From Candidatus Accumulibacter sp. 66-26 (GTDB taxonomy: Bacteria; Pseudomonadota; Gammaproteobacteria; Burkholderiales; Rhodocyclaceae), in assembly GCA_001897745.1 (NCBI GenBank), contig MKUH01000006.1:224490-288489 (forward strand): a stretch of DNA of 64,000 nucleotides, written 5' to 3'. The position numbers and the translations under genes were made by a program. Every line of letters begins with the position of its first letter. The stretch's first letter is position 1. Shown here in pieces: positions 18,115 to 25,556 of the stretch. Under the pieces are notes generated by a model that did no database searches, had not been told where the DNA came from, and saw nothing but the letters and a program-made list of their open reading frames with translations.

Positions 18115-19071
18115 ATGACCCACCCGATCCGTGCACGCATCGACGAATTCAGCCAGCAGAAGCGCGTCCACGCCAACTCGCTGATCATTTCCGTATTCGG
18201 CGACATGGTCGTCCCGCGCGGCGGCCGCATCTGGCTGGGCAGCCTGATCCGCCTGCTCGAACCGCTCGGCCTCAACGAACGCCTGGTGCGCACCTCGGTC
18301 TTCCGGCTCGCCAAGGAAGAATGGCTGCGCACCGAAGCGCTCGGCCGGCGCAGCGACTACCTGCTGACGCCGCACGGCCAGCGCCGCTTCGACGAGGCCT
18401 CGCGCCACATCTACGCTTCCTACGCGCCGCTCTGGGACCGCCGCTGGCGCCTCATCCTCGGCGTCGGCCAGCTCGAGCAGAAGGACCGCGACGCGCTGCG
18501 CCGCGCCCTGTTCTGGCAGGGCTTCGGCGCGCTCGGTTCCGACTGCTTCGTGCATCCGTCGACCGATCTCTCGGCAGCCTTCGATGCGCTGGTCGCCGAA
18601 GGGCTCGGCCACCTGATCGGCGGCCTGATGCCGCTGCTCGCCGCCGACTCGCGCCTGGGCGGCACGGCGAGCAACGCCGACCTCGTCGCGCGCGCCTGGA
18701 ACCTCAGCGAACTGTCCGACGCCTATGCCCAGTTCGTCGCGACCTACATGCCGGCGCTCGCCGAGCTGCGGCGCGACCGCAGCGCCGAGATCGACGAGGA
18801 GGAGGCTTTCCTCATGCGCCTGCTGCTCATCCACGACTATCGCCGCCTGCTCCTGCGCGACCCGGAACTGCCAGACGTGCTGGTCCCCGCCGGCTGGCCG
18901 GGACAGACCGCGCGCGTGCTGTGCAAGGAGCTGTACCGGCGCCTGCTGGCGCCGTCCGAGCGTCATCTCGACCGCTGCTTCAGCATCGCGGACGGCAGCT
19001 GCCCGCCGTTCGATCCGGCATTCCTCGAGCGCTTTCCCGAGGACGACCCGCTGGCCGCGATCGCGCCGTGA
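18115..19071 (+). CDS. paaX: Phenylacetate operon transcriptional repressor PaaX
   Basis: A 318-residue protein recognisable as PaaX: an N-terminal winged helix (SLIISVFGDMVVPRGGRIWLGSLIRLL, LNERLVRTSVFRLAKEEWL, about residues 20-65) and the long effector/dimerisation part ending with a Cys/His-bearing region. PaaX represses paa promoters and is released by phenylacetyl-CoA. It is the third gene of the rightward unit, 126 nt after the reductase, so it would autoregulate through the divergent region. Its linkage to the diiron oxygenase pair is the main evidence that these act on a phenylacetate-type compound. Confidence 0.95.
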   Translation: MTHPIRARIDEFSQQKRVHANSLIISVFGDMVVPRGGRIWLGSLIRLLEPLGLNERLVRTSVFRLAKEEWLRTEALGRRSDYLLTPHGQRRFDEASRHIYASYAPLWDRRWRLILGVGQLEQKDRDALRRALFWQGFGALGSDCFVHPSTDLSAAFDALVAEGLGHLIGGLMPLLAADSRLGGTASNADLVARAWNLSELSDAYAQFVATYMPALAELRRDRSAEIDEEEAFLMRLLLIHDYRRLLLRDPELPDVLVPAGWPGQTARVLCKELYRRLLAPSERHLDRCFSIADGSCPPFDPAFLERFPEDDPLAAIAP

Positions 19072-19148
19072 GTGAGTGCAAGGTTTGGTAATTGACGCTC
19101 CCGGGGGCGCTGCGTAGCATTCATGCCGTACAGATCAGGACGAACTCC

Positions 19149-20018
19149 ATGCAGACGCAGGACCAGCAAGACTTGACCGGGAACGAACTCAACGCGCAGC
19201 GCTTCCGCATGCTCGAAGACATCGCGAAGGAGTTGCAGGGCGAAGTGGTTTTCCCGATCAGCTTCGATATCGCGCTGCGCATCCGCAAGCTGGTGGACGA
19301 CCCCGAGCAGTCGATCGAAAAAATCAGCGCGATGATCAACCTCGATCCGCTGATTTCAGCAAAGCTCATCAATCAGGCCAACTCCGTCGCTTACAACCCG
19401 GGCGGACAGGAAGTGCGCAACCTGCGCGGCGCGATCACCCGCCTCGGCCTGAAAGCGGTTCGCAGCACCGTGATGGCCATCGCCATGCGGCAGCTCCTGC
19501 GCTCGAAGGACATGGTCGATTTCGCCGAGATCGCCAACCGCCTGTGGAACCACACCCTCCAGTGTGCTTCCGCCGCCTACGTGCTGGCGCGGCGCATGAC
19601 CCGCCTGAATCCGGACGAAGCCATGCTCGCCGGCCTGCTGCACGACCTCGGCGCCTTCTACATGCTCTACCGCGCGACGCAGTACCCGGAGCTGCGCGTG
19701 CGCCCGGATACCGTTCGCCATCTGGTGATCCGCTGGCACGACGGGATCGGCGTCAGCCTGCTCGGCTCGCTCGGCGTCGCCGAGGAAATCATCGACGCCG
19801 TCTGCGATCACGATCAGCCGCGCCTCGTGCCGCCCGCGCCGCGGAATCTGAGCGACGTGATCTACGCCGCCAACCTGATGGCCGGCGACGCCCTCGAATT
19901 GCAGAGGGATGAAGGCGACGGCAACGATTTCGCCGACTACATGCCGGGCGCATCCTACCTGGCGCTCCAGGACGAGATCGAAGCGCACGCCAAGAGCATG
20001 CGCGCCGTCTTCGACTGA
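19149..20018 (+). CDS. HDOD-domain signalling protein
   Basis: A protein of 289 residues dominated by an HDOD domain (about 25-230): FPISFDIALRIRKLVDDPE, AGLLHDLGAFYMLYRATQYPEL and IRWHDGIGVSLLGSLG. HDOD proteins resemble HD hydrolases but often lack catalysis and act in signalling, for example upstream of c-di-GMP or type IV pilus functions. Here HD of the LLHD motif is kept. The ATG at 19149 (MQTQDQQD) is preferred, as AGGA precedes it and the longer frame adds 19 residues of no clear character. It probably has its own promoter, because 77 nt separate it from paaX. Confidence 0.88.
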   Translation: MQTQDQQDLTGNELNAQRFRMLEDIAKELQGEVVFPISFDIALRIRKLVDDPEQSIEKISAMINLDPLISAKLINQANSVAYNPGGQEVRNLRGAITRLGLKAVRSTVMAIAMRQLLRSKDMVDFAEIANRLWNHTLQCASAAYVLARRMTRLNPDEAMLAGLLHDLGAFYMLYRATQYPELRVRPDTVRHLVIRWHDGIGVSLLGSLGVAEEIIDAVCDHDQPRLVPPAPRNLSDVIYAANLMAGDALELQRDEGDGNDFADYMPGASYLALQDEIEAHAKSMRAVFD

Positions 20019-20055
20019 CGCGGCTGCGACGCGTTTCGCCGGGACTGCTTTCGTC

Positions 20056-20589
20056 ATGTCGCACAACTCCCCGCGCATCTGCCCGAACTGCCGCTACGCC
20101 CGCAAAGCGACCGATAGCGCGCCCGACTGGCAGTGCCCCTCCTGCGAACTCGCCTACAACAAGGCGGCCGGCGCGCCCGTCACTGCGGACTACGGACGTC
20201 TGGCGCCCGTAGTCCGTGCGCCTGCGGCACGCGGCGGCGCCGGAAAGTGGCTGCTGCTCCTGCTCGTCGTCGCCGGCGTCTTCTGGTTCGGCAAGCCGGC
20301 CTGGCTGGCGGGCACGCCCGGACAGGCCAAAGCGACGGCCGGCCGCGCGCAGCCCGAGGTCGTCCTTTACGCGACCTCGTGGTGCGGCTACTGCGCGGCG
20401 ACGCGCGATTTCTTCGCCGCCCACGGCATCGCGTACAGCGAACTCGACATCGAGGCGTCCTCCAGCGCCTACGAAGGCCACCGGCGCCTGGGCGGCAACG
20501 GCGTGCCGCTGGTCGTGATCGGCGACGAAATCATTCGCGGCTACAACGAAAGCGCCTTGCGCTCGTCGCTCAAGCCCTGGCTGAAATAG
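20056..20589 (+). CDS. Membrane-anchored zinc-ribbon glutaredoxin
   Basis: A 177-residue protein with three parts: an N-terminal zinc ribbon (CPNC at 11-14 and CPSC), a single transmembrane helix (KWLLLLLVVAGVFWFG, about 65-80) and a glutaredoxin domain with active site SWCGYC, cis-Pro loop GVPLVVIGD and C-terminal GYNESALRSSL. The topology would place the glutaredoxin outside the cytoplasm or in it, depending on orientation. The positive-inside rule is not decisive here. It likely reduces disulfides or mixed disulfides in a membrane-proximal protein. It lies 37 nt after the HDOD gene and may be cotranscribed. Confidence 0.88.
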   Translation: MSHNSPRICPNCRYARKATDSAPDWQCPSCELAYNKAAGAPVTADYGRLAPVVRAPAARGGAGKWLLLLLVVAGVFWFGKPAWLAGTPGQAKATAGRAQPEVVLYATSWCGYCAATRDFFAAHGIAYSELDIEASSSAYEGHRRLGGNGVPLVVIGDEIIRGYNESALRSSLKPWLK

Positions 20590-20605
20590 CCTCCCGCGCA
20601 TTGCC

Positions 20606-20635
20606 GGATTTCTCCACGGAATCCGTGGGCAATCC
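20606..20635 (+). terminator. Hairpin after glutaredoxin gene
   Basis: CCACGGA/TCCGTGG around a single base, extended by GGATT/AATCC with a small internal loop, 17 nt after the stop codon. There is no T-tract, so termination is uncertain and an mRNA 3'-end stabiliser is equally possible. Confidence 0.45.
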
Positions 20636-20820
20636 TGTGGATAAGCCTTGAAACCGCCATTTCCTTCAAGGACATGACGCGCCGCCCGGGAAACGGGCGC
20701 CGGCACCGGCGCGGCAAAACCTTCCGCCGCCTTCGTCCGGCGCGCTTTCCCGTGAAATCCGGCGATTCAGGATGTAAGATCAGGTATGGGCGGATTTGCC
20801 TTTGCCGGAGTTCGTACACC

Positions 20821-21240
20821 ATGTTTTCGGGCCTGATCACCGAGTTGAAGGAGCAAGCCGTCGAGCTTGCGCGCACGATCAGAACGCGGGAATTCTGGAT
20901 TTATTCCTGCGTCACGGTCGTGCTGGCCGCGGTCGCTTTCGCTGCGGTTTATCTCGCGGCCGGTTTCAATCCGCTGACGCGCAACCAGTTGCACATGGCA
21001 ATCTCGTGCCGTACCGGCGAAGCGCAGATCGGCACCATCATCGTCGGCCTGTTCGTCTTCGGCCTCGCCTGCGTGTTCACCCTTGGTGAAGTCACGCACT
21101 GGATCGAGGCGCGGCGGCGGTCGCGCGTGCCGGGCCGGCGTCCGTCCCGACTCAGTTTCTGGCGCCCGCTGCTGCACGTGGTCGGAACCGCGCTGCTCGG
21201 CATCGGCGGCTTCCTGCTGATGTCCGCATGGTGCACCTGA
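20821..21240 (+). CDS. Small inner-membrane protein, unknown
   Basis: A 139-residue protein with three predicted membrane helices: YSCVTVVLAAVAFAAVYLAA (about 30-50), GTIIVGLFVFGLACVFTLGE (about 75-95) and LLHVVGTALLGIGGFLLMSA (about 115-135). An Arg-rich loop EARRRSRVPGRRPSR lies between helices 2 and 3. No family is recognised. The start MFSGLITELKEQ at 20821 is used. The longer frame upstream has the look of non-coding DNA. The next gene starts 6 nt after the stop, so the two form an operon. Confidence 0.75.
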   Translation: MFSGLITELKEQAVELARTIRTREFWIYSCVTVVLAAVAFAAVYLAAGFNPLTRNQLHMAISCRTGEAQIGTIIVGLFVFGLACVFTLGEVTHWIEARRRSRVPGRRPSRLSFWRPLLHVVGTALLGIGGFLLMSAWCT

Positions 21241-21246
21241 TCCGTC

Positions 21247-21783
21247 ATGAGCAAGCGTTTCCTGGCGCTCTCTCGCGTCTATCGCCTGCTCGAACCGGGG
21301 CCGGTCGTGCTGCTCGCGACGGCCGGCAAGACGGGGCCGAACGTGATGACCATGTCGTGGCATTGCATGCTCGAGTTCGAGCCGCCGCTGGTCGGCTGCG
21401 TCGTCAGCAACCGTAACGAGTCCTTTGCGCGTCTGCGGCGCAGCAAGGAGTGCACGCTCAACATCCCGACCGTCGAGCTGGCGGCCAAGGCGGTTGCCGT
21501 CGGCAACAGCTCGGGGCGCGCGACCGACAAGTTCGCCGCCTTCGGCCTCACCCCGGTGCCGGCTGCGCTGGTTGCCGCGCCGCTCGTCGACGAATGCTAT
21601 GCCGCGCTCGAATGCCGGGTGGTCGATGGGCGCATGGTGAATGCCTACAATTTCTTCGTTCTCGAGGTGGTGAAAGCGTGGGTCGAGCGCTCGGTCGAGA
21701 ACCCGAAATTCATTCATCATCGCGGAAGGGGAGAATTCGCGGTGGACGGTGAGATAATCCGCCTGCCTTCGAAAATGAAATAA
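21247..21783 (+). CDS. Flavin-binding split-barrel reductase-family protein
   Basis: A 178-residue protein of the flavin reductase/FMN-binding split barrel family (DIM6/NTAB type). PGPVVLLATAGKTGPNVMTMSWHCMLEFEPPLVG and CVVSNRNESFARLRRS form the FMN-binding half. ECTLNIPT and AFGLTPVPA are also typical of the family. Such proteins reduce FMN with NAD(P)H or act as flavin-dependent reductases. A partner monooxygenase is not encoded next to it, so the client is unknown. The gene starts 6 nt after the small membrane protein gene. Confidence 0.85.
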   Translation: MSKRFLALSRVYRLLEPGPVVLLATAGKTGPNVMTMSWHCMLEFEPPLVGCVVSNRNESFARLRRSKECTLNIPTVELAAKAVAVGNSSGRATDKFAAFGLTPVPAALVAAPLVDECYAALECRVVDGRMVNAYNFFVLEVVKAWVERSVENPKFIHHRGRGEFAVDGEIIRLPSKMK

Positions 21784-21833
21784 AGATGCGAATGCACTTT
21801 CCCCAATAACCGGCGCGCGCCGCCCGACCGCTC

Positions 21834-22541
21834 ATAACGACACATTCCCCCTTCGTTGAAGAAACCCGCTTCGGAAACTGGTTCCTGAAGTCGGATACCT
21901 GGAAGGTGCACGTGCTGCGCCGCGCCCTCAATGACCTGCAGCGCCTGCTGCCCGCCGATGCGACGCGCTGCCGGCGGGTGATCGACGTCGGCTGCGGTTT
22001 CGGCCACTCGTTCGACGAGCTGGCCGCGCGCTTTTCTCCCGACGAGATCGTCGGCATGGATGCCGACCCCGAGCTGCAGGCGCGGGCGGGTGCGGCCGCC
22101 GCCGCTTGCGCCGCCCCGGTGCGCCTGCACGCCGCCAACGCGGCGCGCATGGATCTGCCCGACGACGAATTCGATCTGGTGTTCTGTCATCAAACCTTCC
22201 ACCATATCGTCGAACAGGAAGCGGCAATGGCCGAGTTCTTCCGCATCCTGAAACCGGGCGGCGTCCTCCTGTTCGCCGAATCGACGCGGCGCTACATCCA
22301 TTCGCTGCCGATCAAGCTGCTGTTCCGCCATCCGATGGAAGTGCAGAAAACCGCCGACGAGTACCTGGCGATCATCCGCGGCACCGGCTTCGATCTGCCG
22401 GACGAGCGCGTTTCGATGCCCTACCTGTGGTGGAGCCGGCCGGACATCGGCTTCTTCGAGTGGATCGGCGTGCCGGTGCCGCAGAAACGGGAAGAGACGC
22501 TGGACAACGCCGTGGCGATCAAGCCTGCGCGCGCGCTTTAA
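21834..22541 (+). CDS. SAM-dependent methyltransferase with abnormal start
   Basis: A class I methyltransferase of about 210-235 residues. Motif I VIDVGCGFGHSFDEL, the acidic loop GMDADPELQ, and FDLVFCHQTFHHIVEQ are clear. The first ATG/GTG/TTG-type start in frame is GTG 21906, but the frame is open from 21810 and the residues before that GTG (HSPFVEETRFGNWFL, KSDTWK) look coding. Their only sensible start is ATA at 21834. ATA starts are very rare, so either an ATG was mutated, the base is a sequencing error, or translation starts at GTG 21906. The substrate is unknown. It stops 88 nt from the convergent diguanylate cyclase gene. Confidence 0.8.
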   Translation: MTTHSPFVEETRFGNWFLKSDTWKVHVLRRALNDLQRLLPADATRCRRVIDVGCGFGHSFDELAARFSPDEIVGMDADPELQARAGAAAAACAAPVRLHAANAARMDLPDDEFDLVFCHQTFHHIVEQEAAMAEFFRILKPGGVLLFAESTRRYIHSLPIKLLFRHPMEVQKTADEYLAIIRGTGFDLPDERVSMPYLWWSRPDIGFFEWIGVPVPQKREETLDNAVAIKPARAL

Positions 22542-22629
22542 GTTGCAGTTCGGGCGTCGCCCGCAGACGTTCTCTCTTTGCCTTGCGCTGCGTTGGCCGG
22601 AGAGCGACGCTGGGGCGCGTTAGCTCAGT

Positions 22630-24084
22630 TCAGCTCAGCCAAGATTGGGACGCGCCATGAAAGCGGACCAAATTGCGCCCGTCTTCCTTGGCCCGGTACA
22701 TCGCTGAATCGGCCCAGTCGAGCACGTTCTCCTCGCTCGCTTCGCATCCGTTGAAAACCACCATGCCGATGCTGGCGGAGCAACGGTGCTCGAGCGCGGT
22801 TCCGGAAGGTTCGCCCGGCGCGATATTCAGCGCATAGGGAGTCGCCAGACGGGTGCGGATCTTTTCCGCGATGGCGCTTGCCTGCGTAATGGCTTCGTCA
22901 CGATCGGCGCTCAGGTCGCCGAGCAGCACGACGAACTCGTCGCCGCCAAAGCGCGCGACGGTATCGACTTCCCGAACGCAGGATTTCAGGCGATTGGCGA
23001 CTTCGAGCAGCAGCAGGTCGCCGGCGCCATGCCCGTGGGCGTCGTTGAGGGTCTTGAACTTGTCGAGGTCGAGGAAGGCCAGCGCGCTGTAGTGGCGGGT
23101 GCGCTGGGTCGAGGCGATGTTCTGGGCCAGACGGTCGAGCAGCAGGCGGCGATTGGCCAGCCGGGTCAGCGGGTCGTGGAAAGCCAGCTGGCGCACCTGC
23201 TCCTCCAGACATTTGCGCTGCGTGACTTCCCGGGTGATGCCGTGATAGCCGACGATTTTCCCGTGCGCATCGCGGTCGGGGTTGGACTGTACTTCGCCCC
23301 AGATCCAGCGCCCGTCCTTGCAGCGGTGTTCCGCTTCGAAGGTCATGAAACCGAGAGGCGGACCCGATTTCTCCGCAGCCGCCCGCTGCTGCATCAGGCT
23401 TGTGACCAGCGCGATGCCGTCGTCGTTGAACATTTCGAACACGTGGCGGCCGATGATCTCGTCGGCCTTGTAGCCGCGCAGGCGTTCGTCCGCGGGGCTG
23501 ATGTACGTGATGCGGAGGTCGGCGTCCGCCTTCCAGAGGACATCCTGGGTATCCTCGGTCAGCTGGCGGTAGAGCGCTTCGCTTCGATGCAAGGCCCGGG
23601 TGCGCTCCTCGACCAGCGCCGTCAGGGCGCTGTTCTTCTCCTGCAGGCTCTTGAGAGGGTAGACCTCGCCGTCCTGTGCCGGGTGATAGGGAATGGAGAT
23701 GCCGCTGTGGACGATCTTCCAGTCCGCGCCTTCGCGGCGGAAGATCAGCACGAGGCGGGCGACCTCGCTCGACAGCATTTCGTTTTCGGTGGGCAGGTGG
23801 ATGTGGAAGAAGGCCGTGCTCGCCACGACGTCGTCGCTGATGTCCTGCAGCGCGAGATCGAGCATTTCGATGCGGATGCGCCCGGTCACCTGGGCGAAAT
23901 CCTGCCGGGTGATCTTTACCCATTCTTCCCGGCTTGTGACGAGGAAACTCCCGCTGCCCGTATAGCCGCTGAAGTTCTCGCTGAAGTGCGTCGTCAGCCG
24001 GTCGTCCCGCGAGGCGTACATTTCGATGTACTCCTCGAAGAGCGCGCGGATTTCGCGGTGACGGTCTGAGTGGGCGGCGGTCAT
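22630..24084 (-). CDS. Diguanylate cyclase with NTF2-like and PAS domains
   Basis: A 484-residue cytoplasmic protein. The N-terminus (about 5-135) looks like an NTF2/SnoaL-type cone domain (EIRALFEEYIEMYASRDD, FRREGADWKIVHSGISIP). A short coiled coil, a PAS-PAC domain (about 170-300, YRQLTEDTQDVLWKAD) and a GGDEF domain (about 310-480) follow. RFGGDEFVVLLG is the active site and REVD five residues before it is an inhibitory I-site. It should make c-di-GMP. An NTF2-like sensor on a cyclase is uncommon and may bind a small molecule. A promoter candidate lies just upstream. Confidence 0.9.
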   Translation of the reverse strand: MTAAHSDRHREIRALFEEYIEMYASRDDRLTTHFSENFSGYTGSGSFLVTSREEWVKITRQDFAQVTGRIRIEMLDLALQDISDDVVASTAFFHIHLPTENEMLSSEVARLVLIFRREGADWKIVHSGISIPYHPAQDGEVYPLKSLQEKNSALTALVEERTRALHRSEALYRQLTEDTQDVLWKADADLRITYISPADERLRGYKADEIIGRHVFEMFNDDGIALVTSLMQQRAAAEKSGPPLGFMTFEAEHRCKDGRWIWGEVQSNPDRDAHGKIVGYHGITREVTQRKCLEEQVRQLAFHDPLTRLANRRLLLDRLAQNIASTQRTRHYSALAFLDLDKFKTLNDAHGHGAGDLLLLEVANRLKSCVREVDTVARFGGDEFVVLLGDLSADRDEAITQASAIAEKIRTRLATPYALNIAPGEPSGTALEHRCSASIGMVVFNGCEASEENVLDWADSAMYRAKEDGRNLVRFHGASQSWLS

Positions 24085-24105
24085 CGGAATATTTTAGTAT
24101 CGTTT

Positions 24106-24134
24106 TTGATATAGAAAACCGTCGAAACGATCAA
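24106..24134 (-). promoter_or_regulatory. Promoter candidate for diguanylate cyclase
   Basis: On the minus strand TTGATC (24134-24129), a 17-nt spacer and TATCAA (24111-24106), 22 nt before the ATG, in the most AT-rich stretch of the neighbourhood. Confidence 0.5.
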
Positions 24135-24296
24135 ATTTTGTATCGCGGGCCGTTTTCCGGGCGAAGTTTCCGGGGCGAGCCCGCGCGGGCACAAGGCATT
24201 GCGCCGGCCGCTCCGGTCCTTCCCGTATGCCGTCGGGCGCCGATGCGAAAACGGCGAGGCTCGCGCCTCGCCATTCCCGTTGCGGCTGTGCGCCGG

Positions 24297-24740
24297 TCAG
24301 TTGGCCAGCTTGACGACCTTGCCCTTCAGCGCGACGCCCGACATCAGGGCGCCGCTGCCGCACATGTATTCGGTTTCGCTGCTGCGCTCGATGCTCTTGT
24401 AGTTGCTCTTGATGCCGACGACGGCGTTGCCGCCTTCCTTCTGGGCGCGTTCCTGCAGTTCGAGCACGGCGCTCAGGAAAACCCATTCGCAGGCCTCCTT
24501 GTCGGTCTTGTTGAAGCCGTTGGTCTTCTTGTTGGTCTTCCACTCGCCGAGTTCCTTGGCGACCTTCGGATGCTTCTGATTGCCGAAATAGAGGCGGATG
24601 TCGGGGTCGAGCTTGCTCTTGGCGGCGGGCAGGTTCAAGGCATCTTCCAGCGGGAACATGTTCTGGTCGTCGCGGGCGGCTGCGCTGCCCGCGATCAGCA
24701 GGGCGGAGAGGAGAGCGCTGATTTTCAGGAGTCGTTTCAT
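24297..24740 (-). CDS. Exported YbjQ-unrelated small protein often labelled excinuclease-like
   Basis: A 147-residue protein with a signal peptide (LLKISALLSALLIAGSAAA, cleaved near residue 22). The mature part has AAKSKLDPDIRLYFGNQKHP, FNKTDKEACEWVFLSA, GGNAVVGIKS and a C-terminal GALMSGVALKGKVVKL. It belongs to a periplasmic family widely mislabelled as excinuclease ATPase subunit. No nuclease or ATPase motif exists here. Two cysteines could form a disulfide. Its ATG overlaps the stop of the upstream beta-lactamase-like gene by 4 nt, so both are cotranscribed. A role in envelope or pigment function is possible only by location after the aryl polyene genes. Confidence 0.8.
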   Translation of the reverse strand: MKRLLKISALLSALLIAGSAAARDDQNMFPLEDALNLPAAKSKLDPDIRLYFGNQKHPKVAKELGEWKTNKKTNGFNKTDKEACEWVFLSAVLELQERAQKEGGNAVVGIKSNYKSIERSSETEYMCGSGALMSGVALKGKVVKLAN

Positions 24741-25546
24741 GGTGTGATTCCCCTATGGTTGATGGCGATGCGTTGAAGAGTGTTTTCCTGCGTATCGCGC
24801 GCGAGGCGCAGGAGCGGCATGTGGCTGATGTCGTTGCTCCAGTTGAAGCTGTTCTGCAGGACGGCGACGGTGCTCCCGCGCTCGGCGCCGATCCCGATGT
24901 GGCTGGTGTAGCCCGCCACCAGACCGATCTGGTAGTTGATGCGCCGGCCGCCCACGTCGTCGGCGATCCACGCCAGCGCCGCCGCTTCCTTCGGGCGCGC
25001 GACGCGCACCTTCAGGACGGTGTCGAGGGCGGTGTCGAAGGGGGGCGCAGCACCCTTCAGATGGGCCGCAGCGAATGCGAGCAGATCGCGGGCGTCGGCG
25101 CTGAGCGCCGTCGCCGGCGGCAGCAGGTTGTCCAGCGTGTCGTCCCAGGACAGGGGGCCGTCTTCGACCAGCAGGGCGGTGATCGTCGCCAGAAAGCCCT
25201 TGCTCAGCGAGCCGACGGCAAACGGCGTGTCGGCATCGGGCCGCTCGCCGCCGCGCTCGGTCGTGCCGTAGCCGAAAAACTGCGTGCTGCCGTCCGGGAG
25301 GAGGATGCCGACCACCATGCCGGGCGTCTGGCCGCTGGCGACGGGCGGCTCCGCCAGCGCATCGACCTGGCGCTGCAGGCTTTCGCCCCCGGCGTAGCGC
25401 GGCGGATTCAGGTCCTGCGCGTCGAGCGCCATCGTCGACAGGGTGCCGCAGCCGGTCAGGGCAAGGGCGGAGCAGCAGAGCAGGATCGCACTCGCGTGGT
25501 TTGTCCGGCGGGCTGCGCCGGAGCGTGTGACGCGAGGCCGCCTCAT
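24737..25546 (-). CDS. Beta-lactamase-fold lipoprotein lacking its central part
   Basis: A 269-residue protein starting with a lipoprotein signal (LALTGC, Cys33). The N-terminal half matches serine beta-lactamase/D-alanyl-D-alanine hydrolase (AmpH-like) proteins: FGYGTTERGG, TPFAVGSLSKGFLATITALLV with the catalytic S113-x-x-K116. The C-terminal strand region HIGIGAERGSTVAVLQNSFNW is also present. Normally well over 100 residues separate the SxxK helix from the segment resembling LSADARDLLAFAAAHL, including the YxN motif. Here only about 30 do. The gene thus looks internally deleted in frame and the protein is probably inactive as a hydrolase. It lies 10 nt after the ketoacyl synthase gene. 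Confidence 0.78.
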   Translation of the reverse strand: MRRPRVTRSGAARRTNHASAILLCCSALALTGCGTLSTMALDAQDLNPPRYAGGESLQRQVDALAEPPVASGQTPGMVVGILLPDGSTQFFGYGTTERGGERPDADTPFAVGSLSKGFLATITALLVEDGPLSWDDTLDNLLPPATALSADARDLLAFAAAHLKGAAPPFDTALDTVLKVRVARPKEAAALAWIADDVGGRRINYQIGLVAGYTSHIGIGAERGSTVAVLQNSFNWSNDISHMPLLRLARDTQENTLQRIAINHRGITP

Positions 25547-25556
25547 GCGCGGCGGA

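Noticed and set aside
20636-20644. Perfect DnaA box TGTGGATAA
   Set aside because: Only one copy. By chance about one is expected in two windows of this size, and no dnaA/dnaN or AT-rich unwinding region is nearby.
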